A program made the position numbers and the translations under genes. A DNA stretch of 64,000 bases from NCBI RefSeq assembly GCF_000276805.1, contig NZ_AKXQ01000005.1, positions 1 to 64,000 on the forward strand, given 5' to 3'. The notes beneath the pieces are model-generated. The model saw only the letters and a program-made list of their open reading frames with translations. It did no database searches and was not told the DNA's origin. Source of the stretch: Moritella dasanensis ArB 0140. Lineage in GTDB: Bacteria > Pseudomonadota > Gammaproteobacteria > Enterobacterales > Moritellaceae. Below, in pieces: positions 1-8,864 of the stretch. How positions within the stretch are numbered: position 1 is the stretch's first letter; each line of letters begins with the position of its first letter.

Positions 1-84
1 TATTAACGTTAATATCGGTATTCGTTTCGAGACTCAGTGTTTATGTATCGATTAACGCGACCTTATACAGCAGCAAATCGTGTA

Positions 85-522
85 TTACTTAACCATAAAC
101 GCTTTATCCATACGCTTGAATGCACTTTCTAATACATAAGCTAATTCACTGTAATGTGGATTTTTTTTGGCTGGTTCGAGTTCACAACCTTGCGTCACTA
201 AACCTTGGTATAACTCGTGATACCAGTTTGCAAGTGACACAGGTAATAGCTCTTTCGAACGTTTACCTAACCAAAACAGACCTTGCATTGGCAATGTAAT
301 TAATAGCAATGCAACCGCAATACTCGCCGGTAGTTGCTGCATATCACCATAGAGGTACTGCATCATCACCGTTAGAATAGCTAATGGTGGCATTGTCTTA
401 AAGCCAAGCTGCGTGGCAGCAATGATTCTATTCTCAGGAAAAAGTGCAGCCAATTCTTTTTTCATCGGCCAGCGCTGCATATAATGTTGACCTTTATAAA
501 GGGTATCTTTAAATACACTCAT
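85..522 (-). CDS. yfbV: YfbV-family (UPF0208) inner-membrane protein
   Basis: A 145-residue protein matching the YfbV family from memory: a conserved N-terminal GQHY...WP stretch, two hydrophobic segments (about residues 45-60 and 67-82) and a GLFWLGKRS motif after the second. In E. coli YfbV helps insulate the Ter macrodomain and sits next to ackA, as here. Two in-frame ATGs are six bases apart. The inner one (522) is preferred because GGGAGG then lies six bases upstream, whereas the outer one directly abuts it. Transcribed divergently from ackA. Confidence 0.9.
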   Translation of the reverse strand: MSVFKDTLYKGQHYMQRWPMKKELAALFPENRIIAATQLGFKTMPPLAILTVMMQYLYGDMQQLPASIAVALLLITLPMQGLFWLGKRSKELLPVSLANWYHELYQGLVTQGCELEPAKKNPHYSELAYVLESAFKRMDKAFMVK

Positions 523-528
523 CAGCAT

Positions 529-931
529 CCTCCCGTAAAAAGATAATTATTCTATAATTCAAACCATACACTATGTCATGGTGCAGGTAAAATAGTATAT
601 GAATGTTACGTTAATGGTTTAGATCAACTTTATTACAAATATACTTTGAGATATCGTCCTATAGCAAGTAAACTATGAGGCAGTTAACACTTTTAGGGAA
701 AATGTGAGTGATATAACTCACAGTTTTAGAAAGTTGTCATTTCTTTAAGATGGATACTTAGTAACGAACATTCGTCGTATCACTACGACATAGTACGTAA
801 AAATGACAGTGTCAGCCAATTTACTAAGCACAGACAATATCTGTGCTTTAATAAAGATACGATACCTAAGCCAAAATCGCTAGGATTGTTATCAGTTATT
901 TTATTGATTATTTCATAATAGGTTTTTACGC
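529..931. promoter_or_regulatory. yfbV/ackA divergent intergenic region with a 20-bp palindrome
   Basis: About 400 bp with no gene. It must hold the promoters of both flanking genes. Positions 703-722 read TGTGAGTGATATAACTCACA, seven-base arms around a six-base spacer. The outer half-sites resemble CRP half-sites but are ten bases apart instead of six, so a CRP call is not justified. The ackA ribosome binding site is an AGG about nine bases before its ATG. Nothing else stands out. Confidence 0.4.
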
Positions 932-2125
932 ATGAATAAACTCGTTCTAGTTCTAAACTGTGGTAGCTCTTCTCTTAAATTCGCAGTCCTTGATTCAGTA
1001 TCTGGTGATGAAAAATTATCTGGTCTTGCTGAATGCTTTAATTTAGATAACGCACGCATCAAGTGGAAACTTGACGGCAATAAAGGCACAGCCGATCTAG
1101 GCGCAGGCGCTTCACATAAAGAAGCTGTAGCATACATCGTAAATAACATTCTTAAAGACCAAAAAGAAATGAGCGACGCTATCGTAGCGATCGGTCATCG
1201 TGTTGTACACGGCGGCGAAAAATTCACTTCATCAGTAATCATTGATGATACTGTAATGCAAGGCATCGAAGACTGCGCAACATTAGCACCGCTTCATAAC
1301 CCGGCTCACCTTATCGGTATCCGTGCTGCACAAGCTGCATTCCCAACGCTTCCACAAGTAGCTGTATTCGATACTGCGTTCCACCAGACTATGCCTGAAA
1401 AAGCATACCTATACGCATTACCATACAAACTATACCGTGAAAACAACATCCGTCGTTACGGCATGCACGGTACTAGCCACCTATTCATTACTCGTGAAGC
1501 AGCTTCGCTTCTAGGTAAAAAAGTTGAAGACACTAACATCATCAACTGTCATTTAGGTAACGGCGCATCAGTTTGTGCAATTAAAAATGGTAAATCAGTA
1601 GACACAAGCATGGGTATGACTCCGCTTGAAGGTCTAGTAATGGGTACGCGTAGTGGTGATATTGATCCAAGCATCATTAACCACCTAGTTACACAGTGTA
1701 ACTACACAGTTGCTGAAGTTAACAGCATGCTTAACAACGAAAGTGGTTTGTTAGGTGTTTCTGAAATTTCTAGCGATTGCCGTGCTATCGAAGATGGCTA
1801 TGCAGAAGGTCAAGTTGGCGCAGTTCGCGCAATGGAACTTTCTTGCTACCGTCTAGCTAAATACATCGCTTCATACGCAGCTGCTTTAGGCCGTATCGAC
1901 GCTATCGTATTTACTGGTGGTATCGGTGAAAACTCTGACGTTATCCGTGCGCTAGTATTGAACCAACTTTCTATCTTCGGTATCGAAGTTGACGCTGCAG
2001 CAAATACAGCTGCACGTTTTGGTTCAGAAGGCACAATCACTACTGCAAATAGTAAAATTAAAGCTATGGTTATTTCTACTAATGAAGAATTAGTTATTGC
2101 ACAAGACGCAGTAAACTTAATCTAA
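932..2125 (+). CDS. ackA: Acetate kinase
   Basis: A 397-residue cytosolic acetate kinase of standard length. It interconverts acetyl phosphate + ADP and acetate + ATP, the ATP-yielding step of the Pta-AckA pathway. Seen directly: the N-terminal phosphate-binding segment [10 protein letters not shown] (residues 8-17), [11 protein letters not shown] with the family's catalytic Arg90, FDTAFHQ with Asp147, and YGMHGTSH with His179. The pta gene follows 90 bp downstream with a small hairpin between, so co-transcription with possible attenuation is likely. Confidence 0.98.
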   Translation: MNKLVLVLNCGSSSLKFAVLDSVSGDEKLSGLAECFNLDNARIKWKLDGNKGTADLGAGASHKEAVAYIVNNILKDQKEMSDAIVAIGHRVVHGGEKFTSSVIIDDTVMQGIEDCATLAPLHNPAHLIGIRAAQAAFPTLPQVAVFDTAFHQTMPEKAYLYALPYKLYRENNIRRYGMHGTSHLFITREAASLLGKKVEDTNIINCHLGNGASVCAIKNGKSVDTSMGMTPLEGLVMGTRSGDIDPSIINHLVTQCNYTVAEVNSMLNNESGLLGVSEISSDCRAIEDGYAEGQVGAVRAMELSCYRLAKYIASYAAALGRIDAIVFTGGIGENSDVIRALVLNQLSIFGIEVDAAANTAARFGSEGTITTANSKIKAMVISTNEELVIAQDAVNLI

Positions 2126-2160
2126 TTAGCTAGTTAACTTAACTAAATTTAACTTTTATA

Positions 2161-2190
2161 AGAAAGGTGTGATCGCACCTTTCTTTCTTC
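2161..2190 (+). terminator. Hairpin between ackA and pta
   Basis: AGAAAGGTG and CACCTTTCT form a nine-base stem with a six-base loop, followed by a pyrimidine-rich TTCTTCTC tail. The stem is AT-rich and the tail is not pure T, so this is more likely a weak terminator, attenuator or 3'-end stabiliser than a full stop. Confidence 0.5.
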
Positions 2191-2215
2191 TCAATCCCAA
2201 TATAAGGGGACGCTA

Positions 2216-4360
2216 GTGGCTCGCACTATAATGCTTATCCCAGTTGGCGTAGGCGTAGGCGTAACTTCTGTTAGTCTAGGTATGGTTCGTGCGTTTGAAC
2301 GCAACGGCCTAAACGTTAACTTTTTCAAACCTGTTGCTCAACCTCGCCAAGGCGAAAAAGGTCCTGAGTTATCAACTGAAATCATCCGTCAAGGAACGAA
2401 TGCATCACCTGCAACGCCGTTCACTTTATCTCACGCTGAAAAATTAATCGGCGCTGGTAAAACTGACGTACTGCTTGAAGATATCGTTGAGCGTTTTGAA
2501 TCGCACATGGTTGATGCTGAAATCGTTGTTGTTGAAGGTCTAGTACCAACATCAAAACAACCATTTGCTAACGACGTCAACTACAACATCGCTAAAGCAC
2601 TTGACGCTGAAATGGTATTTGTGACTAACCCAGGCACAGATTCTTCAGAACAACTTAAAGATCGTTTAGAGATCGCTTGTTCTAACTTCGGCGGCAGCAA
2701 AAACAAAAACATCATTGGTTGTGTGATCAACAAAGTTGGCGCACCACTTGATGAAGCTGGTCGTAGCCGTCCAGATCTTGCCGAAATGTTTGAAGCAAAC
2801 GCAGGTAATGCTAGCCATAACCTAGAAGTGCTACAAGTATTTGGCAAAAGCCCAATGCCTATCCTGGGTTGCATCCCATGGAGCGCTGAGCTAATTGCAC
2901 CACGTGCAAAAGATCTTGCTAAACACCTAGGTGCTGAGATCTTAAACGAAGGCGACATCGAAGAACGTCGTCTAGTGGGTATCACTTTCTGTGCACGTTC
3001 TATCCCGAACATGCTTGAGCACTTCCGTCCAGGTGGCTTATTAGTTACTTCTGGCGACCGTGCTGACGTGATTGTTGCTGCATGTCTTGCTGCAATGAAC
3101 GGCGTTAAAATCGGTGCATTACTATTAACTGGTGATGTTCGCCCAGACGCAAGTGTATTAAAACTTTGCCAACAAGCAATGGCGACTGGTTTACCAATCA
3201 TGCTAACGCCTACGAACACTTGGCAGACAGCATTAACGCTTCAAAACTTCAATCTTGATATCCCTGCAGATGACAAACAACGCATCGAAGCGGTTCAAGA
3301 ATACATCGCAAGTCACATCGACAAGCAATGGATTGAATCGTTAACTGTTGGTACACAACGTACTCGTCGTTTATCACCGCCTGCATTCCGTTACCAGTTA
3401 ACTGAATTGGCGCGTCAAGCGAAGAAACGTGTTGTATTACCTGAAGGCGAAGAGCCACGTACAATTGAAGCGGCTAACATCTGTGCTGAACGCGGTATCG
3501 CGACTCCAGTATTGCTTGGTAACCCAGCTGAAATTAAACGTGTTGCAGAAAGCCAAGGTATCATTCTTTCTGACGGTGTTGAAATCATAGATCCAGTAAC
3601 ATGTCTTGAAAAATATGTTGCGCCTATGGTTGAACTGCGTAAAGCGAAAGGTCTGACTGAAGTAGTAGCACGTGAACAACTACAAGATAGTGTTGTTCTT
3701 GCGACGATGATGTTAGAACAAGCTGAAGTTGATGGTCTTGTATCTGGTGCCGTTCATACGACAGCAAACACAATCCGTCCAGCACTACAGTTGATCAAAA
3801 CAGCACCGGGTTCAAACCTAGTGTCTTCGATCTTCTTCATGTTGCTACCTGATCAAGTGTTAGTGTACGGTGATTGTGCAATTAACCCAGACCCAGATGC
3901 TTCTCAACTAGCTGACATCGCAATTCAATCTGCGGATTCTGCTAAAGCATTCGGTATCGACCCTCGCGTTGCTATGATCTCTTACTCAACTGGTTCATCT
4001 GGCCAAGGTAGTGATGTAGAGAAAGTACGTGAAGCAACGAAACTTGCTCAAGAACGTCGTCCTGATTTGATCATTGATGGTCCTCTACAGTACGATGCAG
4101 CTATCATGGAAAATGTAGCGAAAAGCAAAGCGCCAAACAGCCCAGTTGCTGGTAAAGCGACTGTATTTGTATTCCCAGATCTTAATACTGGTAACACAAC
4201 TTACAAAGCGGTACAGCGTTCTGCAAACCTAATCTCTATTGGTCCAATGCTGCAAGGCATGCGTAAACCAGTAAATGATTTATCACGTGGCGCATTAGTA
4301 GACGATATCGTTTACACAATCGCGCTAACAGCAATTCAAGCTAAGCAATTAAGCAACTAG
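2216..4360 (+). CDS. pta: Phosphate acetyltransferase (long, three-domain form)
   Basis: A 714-residue Pta, the same length as the E. coli enzyme. It converts acetyl-CoA + Pi to acetyl phosphate + CoA. The N-terminal part has a degenerate P-loop-like segment ([12 protein letters not shown], about residues 11-22), the middle a DRTGG-type regulatory domain, and the C-terminal third (about 385-705) the catalytic phosphotransacetylase domain with [10 protein letters not shown] and [11 protein letters not shown] motifs. The start is GTG, with AAGGGGA five bases upstream. A strong terminator follows the stop. Confidence 0.97.
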   Translation: MARTIMLIPVGVGVGVTSVSLGMVRAFERNGLNVNFFKPVAQPRQGEKGPELSTEIIRQGTNASPATPFTLSHAEKLIGAGKTDVLLEDIVERFESHMVDAEIVVVEGLVPTSKQPFANDVNYNIAKALDAEMVFVTNPGTDSSEQLKDRLEIACSNFGGSKNKNIIGCVINKVGAPLDEAGRSRPDLAEMFEANAGNASHNLEVLQVFGKSPMPILGCIPWSAELIAPRAKDLAKHLGAEILNEGDIEERRLVGITFCARSIPNMLEHFRPGGLLVTSGDRADVIVAACLAAMNGVKIGALLLTGDVRPDASVLKLCQQAMATGLPIMLTPTNTWQTALTLQNFNLDIPADDKQRIEAVQEYIASHIDKQWIESLTVGTQRTRRLSPPAFRYQLTELARQAKKRVVLPEGEEPRTIEAANICAERGIATPVLLGNPAEIKRVAESQGIILSDGVEIIDPVTCLEKYVAPMVELRKAKGLTEVVAREQLQDSVVLATMMLEQAEVDGLVSGAVHTTANTIRPALQLIKTAPGSNLVSSIFFMLLPDQVLVYGDCAINPDPDASQLADIAIQSADSAKAFGIDPRVAMISYSTGSSGQGSDVEKVREATKLAQERRPDLIIDGPLQYDAAIMENVAKSKAPNSPVAGKATVFVFPDLNTGNTTYKAVQRSANLISIGPMLQGMRKPVNDLSRGALVDDIVYTIALTAIQAKQLSN

Positions 4361-4385
4361 TTTGAAAACCTGTTAAACGTGTATT

Positions 4386-4409
4386 AAGGCTCCCTCGGGA
4401 GCCTTTTTT
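4386..4409 (+). terminator. Rho-independent terminator of ackA-pta
   Basis: AAGGCTCCC and GGGAGCCTT form a GC-rich stem with a two-base loop and a run of six T, 25 bases after the pta stop. Confidence 0.92.
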
Positions 4410-4417
4410 GTATCTTT

Positions 4418-4474
4418 AAACCCATCAACTTTTTATATTTAAACTCATCAACTTCTTATATTTGAACCCATCAA
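4418..4474. repeat. 23-bp tandem repeat, about 2.5 copies
   Basis: Two full units (4418-4440, 4441-4463) differ at two positions and are followed by a third partial unit (4464-4474). Each begins AAACCCATCAAC or a close variant and ends in TATATTT. The repeat lies between the pta terminator and the end of the converging phospholipase gene. No function is evident. Confidence 0.75.
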
Positions 4475-4493
4475 AAGATAGCAACGAACTTGG

Positions 4494-6383
4494 TTAGTTT
4501 TTCATAAAGAAAATCAATTTGTTGACTGCAATGTTCCGGTATTTATCTTCTTCAATAAATAGACCGTGTAATGCGCCTTCAACCACTTCAATATAACTAT
4601 GGGGACAACTTTCATTAAACTTGTCTTGGGCTAAATTACTCACCACATATTCATCTTCAGCTTGTAATATCAATACTGGAATATCTACTTTATGGGCATT
4701 AATTAACACTTTTTCACACGCTTTAATCGACTCTTGGATCCATTTAGTGCTGGGACCACTTAACTTTAAATTTGGTTTTTCATTATAGCTATTGGTATAA
4801 CGTGAGTAGCGTAATTTACTCTTACTCATGAGATTTTTATCAAATTCAGGAAAATCATAAAAAGAACGACCTAAAGCAAAATTAGGTTTCTTCGTGAAGC
4901 GTTCGAAAATGGAGTGGCTTGAGGTATCTAACTTACTTTTAATAGATAAACCAAGACCAAACATAGGCGTACTCAACAGCAACTTCTTCACTTTGTGCTG
5001 ATAAAATTGAATATATTGAGTACAAATATTTGCGCCCATAGAATGTCCGACCAAATAACAATCACCATCGCCATCGCCATTAGGGTAAACAACTTTATCC
5101 ATAAATAGTTGTAAATCAACTATATAATCTTGAAAATCATTTACATGACCTAAATCAAGATCCGAAGCCCATCGCTCTGACTCGCCTTGGCCTCGATGAT
5201 CATAAGTATAAATATTATAAAAATGTGATAACTCATAAATAAGTTCTAAATATCCCCAATAAGATTCATTTCTGCCATTAACAATCACCAACGTATCTTT
5301 TTTATGATGTGGATTATAATTAATCCAATTGATTCTAACTTTGTCAAAACCAATGAAATTACCACGTTTTAAACCTTTAATTACCTCATTACAGGCGTTT
5401 TCAGTGGTATCAACATCTTCGGTCGTTTTGAGCGGAAGATCGGTGACATTGGCGAGTTCAAATTGACCTTTATGGATTTTATCCGCAATGAGATTAAGGT
5501 ATTTTTTACCCATTTCAAAACCTAACGCGTAATCGCTATCCACTGCTTTTTTAGATGAATGGACTAAGGAGGTTTGTAAATGCGTTGCCGGATGGATCTC
5601 ATAAATAACCACATCATCAGGCGGATTTTCTAAAAATGCTTGGTCCGCGCGGTACGCGTCTTCATGGATCATTAATAAGTGACTTAAATTTTTAAGTTTA
5701 TTCGGGCCAACGTTTTTTAAAAAATTCAACCACTCATGATTATAACTGGCATCGACAGGGATCGTTCTAATCACCACAATATGTTTATAACCAAGCTTAT
5801 ATGCTTCTCGAACCGGAATAGGTGCAGTCACGCCACCATCATACCAATCGTCATGGTCAATTTTGATCGGATTCACGGTTAATAAAGGAATAGCACATGT
5901 CGCTTTTAAGGATTTTTTCCAACAGCCTCTTTTTAAATCTAAGCATTTGGCTTGCATGCTATTTATATTGGTCGCAACGCAATACAACTCGCGATCTTCT
6001 AAGTTTTTTAATCCCGTACCCCAATCAAGCGCTAGGTGTGTTTCGGTAGCATGAATTAGCAAATCCAGATTCAAGCTGTTTTCACCACGAAATACATTCT
6101 TAATATTAAAAAAATCGGGATCACGCGTCACTTTATTAATGACATCATAAGCATGTCGATATTGACCACAAACATAAGATGCCAGATTTAACGCGCCTGC
6201 TGATGTACCAATAAAACAATCAAACGGATTATAATCGGCTTTCAAAAATGCATCTAATACACCGGCTGTAAATACGCCTCTCTGCCCCCCACCCTCACAA
6301 ACGAGTGCAAATTTGTCGACATTTTCATGACGTAAAGGATAAGCGTCAGTATCGACTTGAGAAATAGAAAAATAATTAACCAT
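4494..6383 (-). CDS. Patatin-like phospholipase fused to a PldB-type lysophospholipase
   Basis: A 629-residue two-domain protein. Residues 25-300 are a patatin domain of the YjjU type: oxyanion motif GGGQRG (31-36), nucleophile motif GTSAG with Ser61, and DGG with Asp182 completing the Ser-Asp dyad. Residues 345-629 are an alpha/beta hydrolase resembling lysophospholipase L2: DHRGQGES (395-402), GHSMG with Ser448, Asp577 and His606. Both active sites look intact. A Gly-Asp microsatellite sits before GHSMG. There is no signal peptide, so it is probably cytosolic or peripheral to the inner membrane. The inferred role is sequential removal of both acyl chains from a phospholipid. No clear Shine-Dalgarno precedes the ATG, which lies four bases after the stop of the upstream small ORF, so translational coupling is possible. 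Confidence 0.88.
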   Translation of the reverse strand: MVNYFSISQVDTDAYPLRHENVDKFALVCEGGGQRGVFTAGVLDAFLKADYNPFDCFIGTSAGALNLASYVCGQYRHAYDVINKVTRDPDFFNIKNVFRGENSLNLDLLIHATETHLALDWGTGLKNLEDRELYCVATNINSMQAKCLDLKRGCWKKSLKATCAIPLLTVNPIKIDHDDWYDGGVTAPIPVREAYKLGYKHIVVIRTIPVDASYNHEWLNFLKNVGPNKLKNLSHLLMIHEDAYRADQAFLENPPDDVVIYEIHPATHLQTSLVHSSKKAVDSDYALGFEMGKKYLNLIADKIHKGQFELANVTDLPLKTTEDVDTTENACNEVIKGLKRGNFIGFDKVRINWINYNPHHKKDTLVIVNGRNESYWGYLELIYELSHFYNIYTYDHRGQGESERWASDLDLGHVNDFQDYIVDLQLFMDKVVYPNGDGDGDCYLVGHSMGANICTQYIQFYQHKVKKLLLSTPMFGLGLSIKSKLDTSSHSIFERFTKKPNFALGRSFYDFPEFDKNLMSKSKLRYSRYTNSYNEKPNLKLSGPSTKWIQESIKACEKVLINAHKVDIPVLILQAEDEYVVSNLAQDKFNESCPHSYIEVVEGALHGLFIEEDKYRNIAVNKLIFFMKN

Positions 6384-6387
6384 AAAT

Positions 6388-6585
6388 TTATATACCGATG
6401 ATTTGATTTAACGTTTTAAATTTGAAATAGTCTACTGCAATCATGATACCACGGTCATCACTGATGACTGCTCCCTCCAGCAGATACATCTTATCCATAG
6501 GGTAACAATCAGGCTTAAATTCACCGACTTTATACTCATAAAGTTTGTGCATCCGCAGCGTTTCCATAACCGCGCTTACAGCCAT
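6388..6585 (-). CDS. Small hypothetical protein upstream of the phospholipase
   Basis: An open frame of 65 codons, not recognised, ending four bases before the phospholipase fusion start. In-frame ATGs lie at 6585, 6567 and 6552, none with a convincing ribosome binding site. The sequence is a plausible small globular protein (LLEGAVISDDRG..IAVDYFKF). It could be a coupled leader ORF, a real small protein, or the tail of a decayed longer gene. Confidence 0.35.
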   Translation of the reverse strand: MAVSAVMETLRMHKLYEYKVGEFKPDCYPMDKMYLLEGAVISDDRGIMIAVDYFKFKTLNQIIGI

Positions 6586-7104
6586 TCAACTTCAGTGATT
6601 AGTGTGTAGCCTCAAATAAAAAATAACCTTACCAAGGCTTCTGAGGGCGTTTTTTTATATAACAAAATCAGCTAAACCAACCAGTCTTTAGTTGTATTTA
6701 ATTTCTAATTTTTTCTTGATTTTTCAGTAAATCAAAGAATTTAAACAAAAAATGATTTAAATACAACAACTTAAAATCAACCAACAAGTTAACACACATG
6801 TTTATCCACAGATTTTGTGGATAACCTGACATAAACGCTGGTTATTGATAAATCAGCCCCTGAATATGCCACATTTAGTCCACAACTTTATTTTAATACT
6901 TAAAGTTATACACAGGCGAAGACGTTAACCTGCTTATATACACAAGTATCATCACCCTGTGTATAACACCATGATTAACCAGTGAAGCAAACTGCAGGTA
7001 TCGAACTGATCACATGGAACAACAAAATATCATGTGATTTTAGCGGGCGAGATTGTGAATAACCGTGGGTTGAAATAGGAAAGGAATAGCCATAAGACAG
7101 GCAT
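6586..7104. other. Non-coding AT-rich region with a dense DnaA-box cluster
   Basis: No credible gene. Five exact matches to the DnaA box TTATNCACA lie within 261 bp: 6802-6810 (+), 6816-6824 (-), 6906-6914 (+), 6958-6966 (-), 7054-7062 (-). Near matches are at 6936-6944 (8/9) and 6876-6884 (7/9). The first two form an inverted pair five bases apart. To the left is a very AT-rich stretch (about 6690-6780) bounded by an 11-bp inverted repeat, GTTGTATTTAA (6691-6701) and TTAAATACAAC (6757-6767). Boxes beside an AT-rich duplex resemble an origin or a datA-type DnaA-titration locus. No dnaA, gidA, mioC or rctB is in the window, so the chromosomal oriC is not supported. Confidence 0.6.
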
Positions 7105-7127
7105 AAAAAAAGCCTCAATCGAGGCTT
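7105..7127 (-). terminator. Rho-independent terminator of the 36-aa gene
   Basis: Read on the minus strand, AAGCCTC and GAGGCTT pair around a four-base loop, followed by a run of seven T. It lies about 45 bases beyond the stop of the small minus-strand gene at 7173-7283. Confidence 0.85.
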
Positions 7128-7172
7128 CTTTATCATCAGTATATTATCGCTAAACTATTCAGTCAGTGCTGA

Positions 7173-7283
7173 TTAGTTTACGCCTGACTCATCATCAAGT
7201 TGGTCACTTAGTTCCGCTTCCATTTCTTGTTTCAATTCGTCTTGAAGTTGATAATACGATAAATCGTTTTCATTATAGTCCAT
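7173..7283 (-). CDS. Small acidic protein, 36 aa
   Basis: ATG at 7281-7283 opens 36 codons (begins MDYNENDLSYYQLQDEL, ends DDESGVN), rich in Asp, Glu and Gln, probably one amphipathic helix. AAGGTGG lies five bases upstream of this ATG and two bases upstream of an adjacent ATG at 7286, so the inner one is preferred. An independent terminator follows. The combination of ribosome binding site, ORF and terminator suggests a genuine gene. Function unknown. Confidence 0.6.
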   Translation of the reverse strand: MDYNENDLSYYQLQDELKQEMEAELSDQLDDESGVN

Positions 7284-7809
7284 CATAACCACCTTAATAG
7301 TACTAAACAGTACTTCGTTAAAATATGCCGATAATCGATAACCCGCTTATCACACTTCCCTGAGCAACCTTTTGCTCAGTCCATGTATTAATCCTAACAC
7401 AGCATTTTCAGTCTGCAATATTTGTCACGTTAGGCAAAAACATTGATCCGCGTCAATAAACCTATTCTGTAATTATTTATCAACATTTTGATTGTTAGCT
7501 CTTCATATGAAAGCCAACTACCGATATAAGGAAGCCATCACGCCCTCAAAACACAACACGTTGACTAAAACTGAACGATAATAAACAAAATAGAACAACT
7601 TAGTATAAGTTATACCAAAAAGTAATATGTGGCGATTTTGGCGCTAAAATAGCAAATCTTATCGGATATTGGCGATATGAGTGTCTAAAATGAATACAAT
7701 AAAATGACTTAAAGGGCGAGTTTTGGAGTCGGAATAACACTAACTAGGGTAAAATAACTAATTTAGCCTGCCGTTTCATCGTATAAATAAAACGACACGC
7801 TAATATCGA
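7284..7809. promoter_or_regulatory. Intergenic region with a hairpin and an FNR-like site
   Basis: About 525 bp without a gene. Positions 7360-7379 form a perfect eight-base stem, CTGAGCAA/TTGCTCAG, with a four-base loop and no T-run. Positions 7443-7456 (TTGATCCGCGTCAA) differ from the FNR consensus TTGAT-N4-ATCAA by one base. The site lies about 160 bp upstream of the 36-aa gene. The rest (7460-7809) shows nothing recognisable. Confidence 0.35.
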
Positions 7810-8736
7810 TTACGCCGCTTTAGGCGAGTAAATGAAGATTAAAACTTTAAGGCCTTTGCCCGCTTCAGCTTCTTTGAATACAGCTGGCGTTGGCAGTTGT
7901 TCTTGGAACACACAATCAGGGCAATGCTCGGCAACATTATCAAATAAGAACTGTTCACCCAATTCAGGTGCGTTCAAACATAGCATCACTTTACCACCCG
8001 GCTTCATTAGCTCCGGAATACGTTTAATGATCTTGCTGTAATCACGCTTAATATCAACACTGCCTTTTTGAAACGACGGTGGATCCGAGATCAACAGATC
8101 ATAAGGACCATGTTTACGTAAACGGCCATATGATTTAAAGATATCAACACCTTCAAATTTAACACGCTTAAGATCATGACCATTACTGCGGTGATTATCA
8201 CGTCCCATCGTCAGTGAAGTACGGCTAAGGTCAACGTTCATCACCTTGTCTGCTCCGCCGGCTAGTGCAGCAACAGAGAAAGCACAAGTATAAGAGAACA
8301 AGTTTAATACGTTCGCATTCTCTGACTGCTCTTTAACCCATTGACGGCCATTGGCCATGTCGAGAAATAGACCGGTGTTTTGTGCACGACCAAACTCAAG
8401 GTTAAAGGTCATGCCATTTTCAGTGATTTCGGTACGGTTACATTCTTCACCAAGGAACAATGAAGTCGGCGCTCGTTCACGACAACGGAACTGTACTAAT
8501 ACCGTTTTACACTGTTCACCAAGTTGTGCTTGCAGCGCTTCTGCTAACAACATGAGGTAATCGTTTTCTTCTTCTTGGTATAACGTAATAAGTGCAACAG
8601 GTGACAACCAATCAATGTTGATGTGCTCGAAGCCCGCATACGTATGGCCACGACCATGGAACAAGCGACAAGCATCTTCTGCAACAGCAGAGAAATCAAT
8701 AAATTCAAGCGGCAATTTCTTATCAGCCTCGGACAT
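7810..8736 (-). CDS. RlmI-like class I SAM-dependent methyltransferase
   Basis: About 308 residues. It has a Rossmann SAM-binding motif (NLFSYTCAFSVAALAGG, about 145-161), an acidic VDLS turn, and the catalytic-region motif DPPSF (218-222). These are typical of the COG1092/PF10672 group that includes the 23S rRNA m5C methyltransferase RlmI. It lacks the N-terminal PUA domain of true RlmI, so the substrate is uncertain (rRNA is the likeliest). The frame extends upstream to 8796, but that overlaps the tqsA terminator hairpin. ATG 8736 fits better, though GTGs at 8748 and 8760 are possible. Confidence 0.8.
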   Translation of the reverse strand: MSEADKKLPLEFIDFSAVAEDACRLFHGRGHTYAGFEHINIDWLSPVALITLYQEEENDYLMLLAEALQAQLGEQCKTVLVQFRCRERAPTSLFLGEECNRTEITENGMTFNLEFGRAQNTGLFLDMANGRQWVKEQSENANVLNLFSYTCAFSVAALAGGADKVMNVDLSRTSLTMGRDNHRSNGHDLKRVKFEGVDIFKSYGRLRKHGPYDLLISDPPSFQKGSVDIKRDYSKIIKRIPELMKPGGKVMLCLNAPELGEQFLFDNVAEHCPDCVFQEQLPTPAVFKEAEAGKGLKVLIFIYSPKAA

Positions 8737-8778
8737 AGCGACAGTCACAATCTTATTCACCTTAATTAATCTGACAAA

Positions 8779-8811
8779 ACAAAAAGGGATGCACACTGTA
8801 CATCCCTTTCT
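8779..8811 (-). terminator. Rho-independent terminator of tqsA
   Basis: On the minus strand AAAGGGATG and CATCCCTTT pair around a nine-base loop and are followed by TTTTTG. It lies about 55 bases after the transporter stop. Confidence 0.8.
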
Positions 8812-8864
8812 TCAATTCATCGTATTATACTTGATTAGTACTAAATTGCGATCAAGGTGCGGGG

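Noticed and set aside
703-722. CRP site upstream of ackA
   Set aside because: TGTGA and TCACA are separated by ten bases instead of six. Kept only as an unassigned palindrome.
6595-6660. Terminator-like sequence upstream of the 65-aa frame
   Set aside because: A T-run follows a short imperfect GC stretch, but the stem does not pair well enough to call.
6691-7062. DnaA-box cluster as the chromosomal oriC
   Set aside because: No dnaA, dnaN, gidA, mioC or rctB lies in the window, and GC skew could not be computed. Reported only as an origin-like or titration locus.
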